Shown: positions 30,364 to 40,689 of the stretch, piece by piece
How positions within the stretch are numbered: the first letter of the stretch is position 1
Layout: each line of letters begins with the position of its first letter
Assembly (NCBI GenBank): GCA_022496185.1
Contig: WTXG01000294.1
Coordinates: forward strand, 1-42,281
Direction of reading: 5' to 3'
DNA length: 42,281 nt
Source: Multifurca ochricompacta
Taxonomy: Eukaryota; Basidiomycota; Agaricomycetes; Russulales; Russulaceae
Notes under the pieces: generated by a model
What the model saw: only the letters and a program-made list of their open reading frames with translations
Database searches by the model: none
Told to the model about the DNA's origin: nothing
Program-made: the position numbers and the translations under genes

Positions 30364-30377
30364 AAACCCTAACCCTA
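30364..30377. promoter_or_regulatory. telobox-like (CCCTAA)n motif upstream of the BTB gene
   Basis: AAACCCTAACCCTA equals two fungal telomere repeat units. It lies 31 bp before the ATG. It may be a promoter element or an interstitial telomere scar. Confidence 0.4.
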
Positions 30378-30407
30378 TTTACCAAACTCAGCTTGTGATA
30401 CTAGATC

Positions 30408-32307
30408 ATGTCTACTGTCGAAGAGATCCCGAAGACAACAAACGAAAACCCTCTGGAAACGCCATCCAAGTTACCTCAACCTAACCCAGATGAACCACCC
30501 AAGGAGCTTTTTGATGATCCGGACGCGGATCTCATACTTTGTTCTCGGGACTCCCAGGAATTTCGAATTCTGGGCATCTATATTATTAAAAGCTCCCCTG
30601 TGCTAGCTGGGATGATAAAAGCAACATCCTATCCCTCCGATACCGCAGATAGTGTTGCAAGTGCTGAAGAAATGCGCCCCTCTCTTCCGGTTGTGCAGCT
30701 ACCTGATAGTGGCGTAATCCTCTCCAGCCTCCTCACTTTCACTTTCCCTGTAACCCCTGTCCTTCCTCCAACGCTCGAAATGAGGATGGAACTCCTATCC
30801 GTGGCCCAAAAATACAGTATGAATTCGGTACTGGGTCACATTCGGGGAATCATAGCCCTACAAGATCCACCATTCATCTGTCCAGAGAATGTTTTCCATG
30901 CTTATTATCTTGCCCAAAAGTATGGACTCCGTCAGGAGATATCCCAGGCTGCGCGAATCACGTTGAAGTTCTCTTTTACTATTGAGAACCTGGAAGGAAA
31001 GCTCGACGCTACGCCGGGCGCCTATCTTTATGAACTTTGGGACTATCACAAGAATGTCCAAAAGAATCTCTCGACAACCTTTTCCCACTATAGGAAATTT
31101 AATTTCGCTATGGAGGGAAGGCTGCAAAGTTTATTTTGCTTCAACTGCTCTTCTTCGGGAATCCCAAAGTGGTTGGATGACTACATTGATTCCATTGCTA
31201 GGGAACCCTCCCTCTTCGATATTATTGAACTTCAGATGGCCTTGGTGCGCCACGGGGGGGGATGCGCGTCCTGTAGTCGAATGTCGGTCCCGATGATACA
31301 AACTTTTTGGACGGCCTTGACCGCCGTTGTTCACAGAAATATGCAAAAGGTAAGTGTCGTTGATGTAGAGTGCACCGCATGAGAGTCACCATGTCTTACA
31401 GGCCGAGTCAACTCTCCGTATCGTGGGGGAAAGGACAGACTATCAGGATAAAGGTCATGTCAACTCAGTGGGGTCTGTCTTGCCTCTGCCTAAATGCTTG
31501 GACCTGAGTGGGGCAGATATCATAGTTCAATCGTCCGACAATGTCAACTTCCGCATCCACAAATCGATACTAGCCTCTTCATCGGAATTCTTTCGGGACA
31601 TGTTTTCTCTCCCTCAGCCTTCCAACGATGAAACGCTTGACGGACTCCCAGTTTTGCACTTATCAGAGGACGCGGGATTGGTTCGAGCTCTCATCACGCT
31701 GCTATATCCGATCCCTTCCGAGATACCTTCGTCGTACGATAGACTGTTGGCACTGCTGGCTGCTGCAGGGAAATACGACATGTTCGCCATCCAATCTTCC
31801 ATCCGCGGCGAAGTCAAGTACATGAAGTTAGCCACACCAACCGGGGTCGCAGCATTTCGGGCGTATGCCATTGCAAGCAGTAACAGGCTGTTTCCAGAAG
31901 CTAATGACGCCGCACACCTCACTCTTGATCACCCTATGACGTTTGAATACCTTGAGGACGGACTTCGCCTGTTTGAGGGCCAAACACTGAGCGAACTTGT
32001 CAATTTTCGAAAGCTCTGTCGAGATAGCCTCGTTTCATGCCTCGAAGCATTCCTCGATATTCATAGTGGGCCATCGAAAATCTGGGTTGGTTGTCCTGGA
32101 CAAAAGCAAAATCCTACTAAACTCCCTGCTCGCAAAAACGCCTACGGAACGACTTCGGCGCTGGAAGTCCCACCACCTACCTTACCATCGTGGCTGCATA
32201 ACCTTTTCAAACAGAATATTGAACAATTGAAGCAGACAGTTTATCAGCCACTAGTCAACGAATCGGATATTTCTGGGGAATACCTTGCAGCTCTCTATAA
32301 GCACTAG
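30408..32307 (+). CDS. double BTB/POZ-domain protein, stop codon supplied by a hAT element
   Basis: Exons 30408-31349 and 31402-32307 (52-nt intron, GTAAGT to TTACAG) give 615 residues. The first BTB-like domain (about 38-170) reads DADLILCSRDSQEFRI, IIKSSPVLAGM and PVVQLPDSGVIL. It is followed by the C-terminal region usual in this agaric family (PPFICPENVFHAYYLAQKYG, CASCSRMS). The second BTB (about 354-470) reads ADIIVQSSDNVNFRIHKSIL and ASSSEFFRDMFSLPQP. BTB proteins usually oligomerise and act as adaptors, for example for Cul3 ubiquitin ligases; no partner can be inferred here. The stop TAG (32305-32307) is the first three bases of the TAGGG terminus of hAT element A, so the native C-terminus was probably replaced. 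Confidence 0.85.
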
Positions 32308-34121
32308 GGCTGCGCGCCGTCCGTTTGACGGTGACGGCCGTCTATTTGACGGTGAAGGATGGGTACGGCTGACCCGTACACTTTCCGTTTTTGGTACTCA
32401 CCGGATCGCTGACGGTACGGTACGGGTACGGTACGGCCGTTTTACGGTATACGGTAGTAGACGGTATTACTAGAGAAAATTAAGTTGAGCAGGATAGCAT
32501 GAACAAGAGGCTTAGAGCAATAAAGCAACAAATATGCGTATTCTTGGGGCTATTCTACACCTTTTTATGTAGTTTATGAGTACAATACCCAACAATCTAC
32601 TTTACCAGCCATAATCTGAAACTCATAGAGGGACTTCAAGCATTCCATTTGCTTCTGTGAGCATGAGTAGTGTAAACTAGGGCTGCGCGCCGTACCTGTA
32701 GCTTACGGTATGACGGTGCCGTAGTACGGTGCCGTACCCGTACCGTACCAGCTCAAGTCAATCATCGAGACGGACGGTTACGGGTACGGAAAATGCCGTC
32801 CGAACCCGTCAAAAAACGGCCATAGACAGCATTAGACGGCATGGACGGCAGGGCTTTAATCTTGTCATTAAGCCACCAAAACTCCCCCACTATAGTATCT
32901 TTACCTATTTAGATAGTAGATAAGTGTTAGCTAAATATGGTAAAGATAAGAGATAAGATAAACTAACTAATACTCGCTTCAGTTTATGTGGTCAAAACTG
33001 AAGTGAACATGTACAGAATAGTGAACTTTGATACTGCTTAGAGAAGCATGACAATAAGTAGAATAAATATAGTTATTTAAATGTGACAAGACAGAAGGAA
33101 TGTGTTGTGCGTGCAATGTCTCTGAATCAATTATCTGACGCACTTTAGATTATCTTATCATAATCATAAGATCGAGTCCACCCAGGAGCCCGGCTGTCCG
33201 GTCTCCGGTCCCAGTTGCAACCGGCCCATCTCAACAGCATATTATGGATTATGGAGTAGATTAGATTAGTGGATGGGCACGATCTCCCTCCGTTGCCTGA
33301 CAAGAAGCAGTTGCATCTTGCATGCACGCAAGCTGATACTGCACTGGGTCGTTGAGCTGTCTATTAGTCTATATATTTGATTTTTGCCTTATTGTAATTG
33401 AATTTTGGTCTGCCAGAGTCCAGTTGGAGGTATGCTCGCATTTACCACACTTGGCTTTAAGAGTTGCCTTGTGCAAGCCCAAATATAGTTTTGGGATGCC
33501 CCTTTTTGGGGCATGTTTTGGTATTGTTTCTCTGATGTCTCTTTTGTGATAATATACCTACAATTACATTTATTGAGGGAGTTCATGTTCCAGTATGCCC
33601 TTTTTACACCAATCATACTCACAGAAGCAAATGCAATGCTTGAAGTCCCTCTATGAGTTTCAGATTATGGCTGGTAAAGTAGATTGTTGGGTATTGTACT
33701 CATAAACTACATAAAAAGGTGTAGAATAGCCATAAGAATACACCTATTCATTGCTTTATCACTCTAAGCTTCTTGCTCATGCTACCCTGGTCAACTTTAT
33801 TTTCTCTAGTAATACCGTCTACTACTGTATACCGTAAAACGGCCGTACCGTACCCGTACCGTACCGTCAGCGATCCGGTGAGTACCAAAAACGGAAGGTG
33901 TACGGGTCAGCCGTACCCGTCCTTCACCGTCAAATAGACGGCCGTCACCGTCAAACGGACGGCGCGCAGCCCTAGTGTAAACAGGGCATACTGGAACATG
34001 AAATTCCTCAATAAATGGAATTGTAGGTACATTATCACAAAAGAGACATCAGAGAAACAATACCAAAACATGCCCCAAAAGGGGGCATCCAAAAACTATA
34101 TTCAGGCTTGCACAAGGCAAC
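32305..34121. mobile_element. hAT-like element A, interrupted by element B and by the gypsy
   Basis: The left terminus TAGGGCTGCGCGCCGTCC is followed by ACGGTACGG-rich subterminal repeats. Element A runs to 32677, is interrupted by element B (32678-33974), and resumes at 33983-34121. It is then cut at GCAAC by the plus-strand gypsy LTR. Its left arm and its continuation match the right half of element B in reverse complement, so A lies in the opposite orientation. No transposase is visible. The far end is outside the window. Confidence 0.8.
32678..33974. mobile_element. hAT-like MITE B nested in element A
   Basis: Perfect 8-bp duplications GTGTAAAC (32670-32677 and 33975-33982) flank it. Both ends carry TAGGGCTGCGCGCCGT as a 16-bp terminal inverted repeat followed by CGGTACGG-type subterminal repeats. 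Length is 1297 bp. The interior has no coding sequence. Confidence 0.9.
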
Positions 34122-34322
34122 TGTCACGGCTCTACCTTATTTTTCCTTTATTTTTCTCCCTTTTGGATCACATGACTGTGGGAAGATTCCCCAGCAGTCT
34201 CAAGACGTGATCATGGGAATGTAGTCATGACATGGATCATGTGACCGAGTCACATGTAATAGTCACATGCTGCTTAGTCAGCACAGGAGCCACTCAACAA
34301 TAACAAGTCGATTCTCTATTGT

Positions 34323-34897
34323 TGTTACGTCCGGTGTGAGACGTTCTGCACGACTTGTGCGACAGCTTCGTACGTGTTATTCAGATAAGAGATCAATAAG
34401 ACCTCTTGGAGTTCGAATGGATGAGTCAAAGTCAAAGGGGCTACTCCCTAGTGACAATGTTGAGCGGAAAGTGCCAAAAGCACTGAGACGATCGAGTCAA
34501 AGGTTTCAAGGGGAAGTCCTGAAGACAAACACTGATGTATTCAATAAGTCGAGTCTGAGGTCTACAGGGTAGCTACAGCGGACTTATATACGTAATGCAG
34601 TGGGCGTCTACGAGATAAGGAAACGGAGTCAAGTGGGCCCAAATATACGAAAGTGGAGGGCGTAAAGCCTAGCTTCTGATAGGGTATTAAGTAAGTGTCC
34701 GGTCGTATGATAAGAAGATAAGTGATAACGGAGATAATAGTGGGTAAACATGAACAAGCAAGAAGGTCACGGGGATGGACGAAGAGCATGTGACGGATCC
34801 CACGATGGAGACGTGATCTGATAGTGAAGTGTGGGCAGTAGAGAGGGATCGTCGTTGGGCAAGAAAAAGAATACGGGCAGAGACGGGGTTCGTAACA
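34323..34897 (-). repeat. solo LTR of the minus-strand gypsy family
   Basis: The 575-bp LTR (TGTTACGTCC to CGTAACA) is flanked by the perfect 5-bp duplication ATTGT (34318-34322 and 34898-34902). No internal sequence remains, so the element was probably removed by LTR-LTR recombination after it jumped into this LTR. Confidence 0.93.
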
Positions 34898-35117
34898 ATT
34901 GTGTTTACCACAATAGGCAAGGCCCCACAGTCTGGACGGTTCTAGACCAAGTGGAGCTGCTATCAAGATAAGAGGAGTCCAGCCTAGAAGGTTCTAGGTA
35001 AGTGGAGCTCTAGATAAGGGCCCAGGTTGGGCCATGGCCAATTTTAGCACAGAACCACATGTATCAGTAGATAGACGTGTTCCAGACCTACGGGCTAGAC
35101 TACATATCAGTTATCTA

Positions 35118-35154
35118 CTCCACAGTGACATCATGATGACATCACACTGTGGAG
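35118..35154. promoter_or_regulatory. palindrome with repeated TGACATCA motif in gypsy LTR
   Basis: CTCCACAGTG (35118-35127) pairs with CACTGTGGAG (35145-35154). TGACATCA occurs twice in the interval. The motif resembles ATF/CREB-type sites and lies about 130 bp upstream of the TATA box, so it may be an upstream activating element. Confidence 0.4.
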
Positions 35155-35279
35155 CCTGATCAGTCAGCAGAGTAAAGCAGCTTACGAATCACAAAGATAA
35201 GGCTCAGTCAGCAATACAGCTGACTGATACTTGCTGATTCTTGCTTACACTCGTCGCTTACCTCGTTACACTGAGAAAT

Positions 35280-35287
35280 GTATATAA
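35280..35287 (+). promoter_or_regulatory. TATA box of the plus-strand gypsy LTR
   Basis: GTATATAAG precedes by about 30 bp the ATCTTGTCCT stretch (35316-35325) that is complementary to the primer-binding site. A start near 35316 is therefore likely. Confidence 0.6.
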
Positions 35288-35605
35288 GACCCTCTGTAAC
35301 AGCCTGTAGCCCCCCATCTTGTCCTCTTGGGGCTGCAGGTGAGTAACTGTCTACAAGTTCGATACATAGTGCTAATGGTATACTGCTTCCCTGTGACTCG
35401 ATCCTTTGGATCTTGTCCTCTTGGGGCTGCAGCTTCTTCCAGTTTCAGAACGCCGTCATCGTGGTTGCAAAACCACTGTGGGTGACACAGTTCCTGGTCA
35501 TTGCTTGACGCATGACGTTTGCCTCCGCGGTACGCCCAACGACTTAGGTCACCACACCTTTGCCCTTCTTGATTACTAAGTGTACACGGAGCTTCACCCG
35601 TTACA

Positions 35606-36243
35606 TTAGGACAAGATTGTATCCTACGTGTCCTCCCAGTTTCGGGCCGGCACTTTAAATCCCTTTTTACAGCAGTAGTAGTGTTTCACATAGTCTTAGT
35701 TACAACCCCTGGGGTCGGAGGCCTGATCAGACAGTAGCTGAGTTGAGCCAATAATTCATAGCCAAGGCGGTGATCAGAGATATACCCGAGTAGTGGTTAT
35801 CCTGGTTGCTTGGTCATTCCAAACTCGAGTTGTCGTGTTTACATGCGCTTGGGGATCATCTGTGCCGGATCTCCTACCAAGGAGTGTAAAACTGGGCAGA
35901 GCTGAGGGGGCCCCGGGAAACCGGTGACGAACTCAGAGAGACATCTGTCAGAACCGATTTCAGAGCACTTGGGCTCGTGTCCCTTGTGTGAGAGGCAGCC
36001 AATAGGTCGAGGAGACTGCGGCAGACAGCCTTGGGCTCTGTAACTTCCCATATCATTTTTCCTGGTGCTTGTCATTACCGCCGGAGCTTGGCTAGTGCAC
36101 TCTTGTGTGCATTAGTATTCGCCTCTTTGGTTGACACACCCTTTCATCCTGTGCTTAGCGTTGCGCGGCACTTGTAACATCGAAACACACCAAAACTACG
36201 AAGCTTCTGGTCCAGTGGACCAACTTCGATACCTTTTTCCACA
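35606..36243 (+). other. gypsy leader with self-priming type primer-binding site
   Basis: AGGACAAGAT (35608-35617) lies two bases inside the LTR and is the exact complement of ATCTTGTCCT at 35316-35325, and again at 35410-35419. The remaining leader of about 620 bp has no convincing coding content. Confidence 0.65.
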
Positions 36244-36822
36244 ATGCCGCGTATTCCGTGGGTTGACCGTATCATCCGGCGCGCTCGAGAGTGTGTCCAA
36301 CAACTTCGAAGGAGAGGAAGACACATTTTAATGCCGCCGCTTCCTATTCAGGAGCAGCCGCATCAGGAAGACGAGACTGCGGAGAACATTCTCCCGCAAC
36401 ACCCCGACTTCCCTTTAAACAACCTTCCCTCGACAGTCTCCTTCGATCTCGCATATCATTACCGTTGGGATAACACCCAAGAAGAACATTTTGCCACACC
36501 CGCCTCTTCTACCATAGAAGGGTCAGAAGGCGCTCTCTCCACCTCCCCTACTCTCCGCGAAGCCAACAACATCGTTGAAGAAAGCTTCGAGGACGAACAG
36601 GACATCTATCTTTACCGCGACAGACTGGTGCGCAACTGGTTAAACGAAATCACTGAGCGTTTACACCACCACCCGTCTGCCGAGGCCGAACTTAGAGAGC
36701 TTTTTGGCAACTGGTATCTCCCCGGTACAGAAGTAACGGTCACCGACCTTGTCGCACGCGCCGCTGAGTGGGAAGAAGAAGAAGAAGAATTTGGGTCAGA
36801 ATTAGAATATCTGACCGACTGA
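36244..36822 (+). CDS. gypsy gag N-terminal open frame
   Basis: This 192-codon frame starts ATGCCGCGTATTCC. It begins with a basic segment (DRIIRRARECVQQLRRRG) and ends in a strongly acidic tail (EWEEEEEEFGSELEYLTD). It sits where gag is expected. It resembles N-terminal gag regions of agaric gypsy elements, but I recognise no domain. Confidence 0.6.
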   Translation: MPRIPWVDRIIRRARECVQQLRRRGRHILMPPLPIQEQPHQEDETAENILPQHPDFPLNNLPSTVSFDLAYHYRWDNTQEEHFATPASSTIEGSEGALSTSPTLREANNIVEESFEDEQDIYLYRDRLVRNWLNEITERLHHHPSAEAELRELFGNWYLPGTEVTVTDLVARAAEWEEEEEEFGSELEYLTD

Positions 36823-38345
36823 ACGGTGGCTTCTAGAAGTTCTAGAACACCTAACCCTCCATACTCCCGCTCCTAGGCCCTCTCGATTACCTAGCCGAGC
36901 ACCGTCGCCTATAGAAAATTTAATCTCCCCTGCAATCGAGGCAGAACTAGAAGAACAACAGTTTATCAGGAATTTAGCTCCCAGTTATCTGACGAATTAC
37001 TCCATCAAGCTGGTGTACCTGATATTACTTCTTCTAATTCCACTCCTTCCGATTCCAGCACTCCTACTCGTCGCGACACTCCTCCAGCCAGACAGAATAG
37101 TCCTACTAGTCCTATGGCTAGCACCGCTCCCACAACCGGGCCCAGTGGACCCAGTACCAATCCCCCGCCGCCAGCGCAGACCCCGCTTACAATGACACCG
37201 GCAGAGCTTCGTAATATGATGGGCGCCATGATGGCCGCCATCACACAGCTCTCCGCGACGTCCAAATAGTGGTCCAGCAGCTTGGACAGCCAACCCCTCC
37301 CCAGACAGTCGGCTCCGGAAAAGACTCTTCCGTTGCTCGACCTGCCTCCTGGGATGGAAAGGGAAACTCGGCTGACGCCAGGCACTTCCTGGCTGCATTC
37401 CATAATTGGGGATGGAACCAAAAGCGGAACTTGAATGACTATGACCCCACGACAACCAGCTGGTCCAAGAGGGACGCAGATTGGATCTTGGCGGTCTTGA
37501 ATTTAATGACTGGAGATGCACGAATGTGGGCTCTGCCGCATTTGGAGCAATTAAAAAACGGAGTTATTCCCTTTTCAGCAATTGGGGTAACTTCGAACAG
37601 GCATTTACTTCGCGGTTTATACCGCACGATATTGGAGAAGCAGCGTGGTCAGCGCTGAAGAAAATCCAACAAGGACACCACAGCGTGGCAGAATACAAAG
37701 CTCGCTTCGACGAGCATTCACCTCAAACCGGATGGTCGGACCGTGACCTTTTGATCGGTTCTACGATGGCCTTTCCGGCAAAATCAAAGACACCTTGGCT
37801 ATTATGCCAGTCCAACCCACAGATATGCAGACACTCTTCACATCTGCTCAGCTAATCGATCAAAGATTACGCCGAAGAGAAGCAGAAAGAAGGGAGAAGT
37901 TCTCCCTGAACCAACCCAGCACCGAAAAGACCCCAATGCTATGGAGATCGATGCCTCCAAACAGCAGCAAACAGGGTCTGGAAAGAAAGCTATTACGATT
38001 ACAAAGCTGCCTTTAAAGGAAAGTGCACGGGATGTGGAAGCAGTGCCCATACTTGGGCGAACGGCAACCACAAAGAGCAAATCTGCAATCACTGTGGAAG
38101 AAAGGGCATATACCACAGGTTGTTACCACAATGGGCTGGAAAGCCCAAAGTAGCAAAAGTCGCTGGCTCTGACAGCCAGGCACCTGCAGCTCCCAAGCTG
38201 CCGCAGCAAGCACCCAGCCTACCCAGGCTGCTAATGCTAGCTCGACCTCCAAAAGGGTAACGCGCCCGCCAATAGCGATAACTCAGAGCTCCTGAAGCAG
38301 GTGGCCGACCTTAAGGCCCAAATCGAAGCTCTGAAGGCAAGTTTT
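36823..38345 (+). pseudogene. gypsy gag capsid and zinc knuckle, frameshifted
   Basis: The first part (36900-37270) is Ser/Pro-rich. A frame change leads to DADWILAVLNLMTGDARMW and NGVIPF (37269-37570), then WGNFEQAFTSRFIPHDIGE in the next frame. A further frame gives MPVQPTDMQTLFTSAQLID (37795-38016). Two Cys-rich knuckle-like motifs follow (CTGCGSSAHTW, then CNHCGRKGH, about 38028-38115). At least three frame changes are needed. Confidence 0.8.
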
Positions 38346-38489
38346 TAGTGGCTTCTTCGGATGTAGCCGCAACCGAAGAAGCGGATATATGTGCTGTTTC
38401 TGAGACTGACTCGGATGACTCGATCATATTTACATCTGCTTGTGAGATGAACAATAGTATTAGTGCTTCCTCTCATGTTCGTAGTAGGG

Positions 38490-38990
38490 TTCGTTTTTGC
38501 TTGATAAAATTGAAAAAGAAGAAAAAATCGATTCCTGCACGTTACCAGTAATAAATAAATACGATCAGCATTTCCATATTTACGTCACTCTCGAAGGACG
38601 AAACAAAAGCACCACTGTAGCGGCTATGATAGATTCAGGAGCAACAGCCATGTTCCTGGACTATAAGTTCGCCACCCAAAGAAGATGCTTCTAGAACCAT
38701 TGGAAAACTCAATTCGAGTACATAACATCGACGGCAGTCATAATATAGCCGGAGATATTACCCACACGGTTACCCTTCTAGTCACTATAGGGTCAAGGGT
38801 AGAAAAACACCGATTCTTGGTCACAAGTCTAGGACCAGAAAAGGTTATACTCGGACTTCCATGGTTAAAATATAGCAATCCTTCTATTAATTGGGAAAGG
38901 GCGAAGTCACCCTGCAAGACTCCATTGAGAAAGACATCCTCATGGAGGACGAAAGCGACTGGTTTGCAGGAGTAGAACAAATATCGGCAA
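38490..38990 (+). pseudogene. gypsy aspartic protease, frameshifted
   Basis: AMIDSGATAMFLD (about 38622-38660) holds the catalytic DSG. After a frame change near 38690 the domain resumes with FLVTSLGPEKVILGLPWL (38815-38868). Confidence 0.85.
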
Positions 38991-39102
38991 ACAGATTAAA
39001 ACGCCGACAATTTGTAAAAGACGGAGTCTTAGGCTGTACCACTGACGATTATGGTGTTGTGCAGGCTTCACTTATTCACAAGAAGCCTACGCAAAAGACT
39101 AC

Positions 39103-40560
39103 CTAACTCGTATGGAAGGAAAATCTTTTGAAGATTTGGTACCCCACCATATAGAGACTTCGCACGGGTCTTCTCAGAAGAAGAATCCCAAAGACTCCCT
39201 CAGCACCAACCATGGGACCATACCATAGACATTGTGCCTGGGTCGAAGACCCAATGGAAAGCCAAAGTCTATCCCATGTCACCAAATGAGCAAGTAGAAC
39301 TGGACAAATTTCTGGAAGAGCATCTCCAGAAAGGGTATATCGTACCATCTAAATCTCCGATGGCGGTACCTGTATTCTTCATAAAGAAAAAGGATGGGAA
39401 AATCCATCTCATCCAAGACTACAGACCTTTGAACGATATTACTGTCAAAAACTATACCCACTTCCACTTGCAGTCGACATCATTAATCGACTTAAGGGTG
39501 CAAAAATCTTTACCAAAATGGATGTACAATGGGGATATCATAACATCCAGATAAAGGAAGGAGACGAATACAAGGCGGCGTTTTCCACCAACCGTGGTCT
39601 CTTCGAGCCACGTGTAATGTATTTTGGATTAACAATAGCCCCGCCACCTTCCAGGGATTTATGAATTCCATCTTCTCCGACATGATCGCAAAAGGGGAAG
39701 TCGCTGTATATATGGACGACATCCTAGTCTTCTCACCAAATATAGAGAAACATAGGAAAGATGTCAGAGAAGTCCTAAAGTGACTAGAGGATACGACCTC
39801 TACTTGAAACCCCAAAATGCGACTTTGATAAAGATAGCATGGAGTACCTTGGACTTATAATATCTGAGGGACAGTCAGGATGGACCCTGGGAAGGTCCAG
39901 GTGGTCAAAGACTGGCAAACACCAAAACCCTAAAGAAGTCCGCGCCTTTATTGGCTTTGCCAATTTCTATAGACGCTTTATACAGGGGTTCTCAATTATT
40001 GCCAGACCACTTCACGACCTGACAAAGAAAAATCAACCCTGGCAGTGGGAAAGACCACAACAAGAGGCTTTCGACGCCTTAAAAAGGAGATTCATTCAAA
40101 TGCCTATCTTGGCAATCTACGATCCTGATCTCCCAACCCGGGTCGAAACAGACGCCTCGGGATTTGCCACTGGAGGCATATTATCCCAAAAACACACCGA
40201 TGGCCTTTGGCACCCTATCGCCTTCCGATCACAGTCAATGTCAGAAGTGGAAAGAAATTATGAAATATACGATAGGGAAATGCTCGGCATAATCCGTGCC
40301 CTAGAAGACTGGCGCCACTTCTTAGAAGGGCTTCTCCAGTTCGAAATAGTAACGGATCACAAGAATATTGAATGGTGGAGATCCATGCGAGACCTCACCA
40401 GACGTCAAGCACGATGGGCTCTCTACCTGAGCAGATTCAATTTCACGATCCAATACAAGAAGGGGCACCTTATGCAAGCAGACGCCTTAAGTCGATTTTC
40501 GGCAGACCAGGTGTTAGACAATGAGGACAACAAACAAGTCCAGGTCCTCAAGCCGGAACA
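39103..40560 (+). pseudogene. gypsy reverse transcriptase and RNase H, frameshifted
   Basis: The first RT frame shows LQKGYIVPSKSPMAVPVFFI and KKKDGKIHLIQDYRPLN (39320-39440). A frame change near 39460-39500 is followed by FTKMDVQWGYHNIQIKEG and the YMDD box (codons 39709-39720). A TGA at 39781-39783 stands where VLKRLE is usual, and another frame change follows. From 39839 a long frame gives IGFANFYRRFIQGFS, then RNase H (RVETDASGFATGGILSQ, YDREMLGIIRALEDW, VTDHKNIEWW). It ends QADALSRFSADQ (to 40560). Confidence 0.9.
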
Positions 40561-40689
40561 CTTTCTTAGTGCGGCACGGGCACATTATCGCCCACAGAGT
40601 TCTCCCCTTACGGAACGCATAAAGAAGGCAGGAAGCAGGGAAGCAGAAGTCATAGAAGGATTAAAACCCTTACCAAAACTGCTCCCAGC

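Larger units (their letters stand above)
34122..35605 (+). repeat. 5' LTR of the plus-strand gypsy (contains a nested solo LTR)
   Basis: The LTR runs TGTCACGG to CCCGTTACA; without the nested solo LTR it is about 904 bp. The first 150 bp match 42132-42281 with few differences. The right boundary is inferred from the TG/CA ends and the adjacent primer-binding site. It includes the palindrome at 35118-35154 and the TATA box at 35280-35287. Confidence 0.82.

Noticed and set aside
32305..33974. autonomous hAT transposon or Casposon-like system
   Set aside because: No transposase or nuclease is encoded; these are non-autonomous elements.
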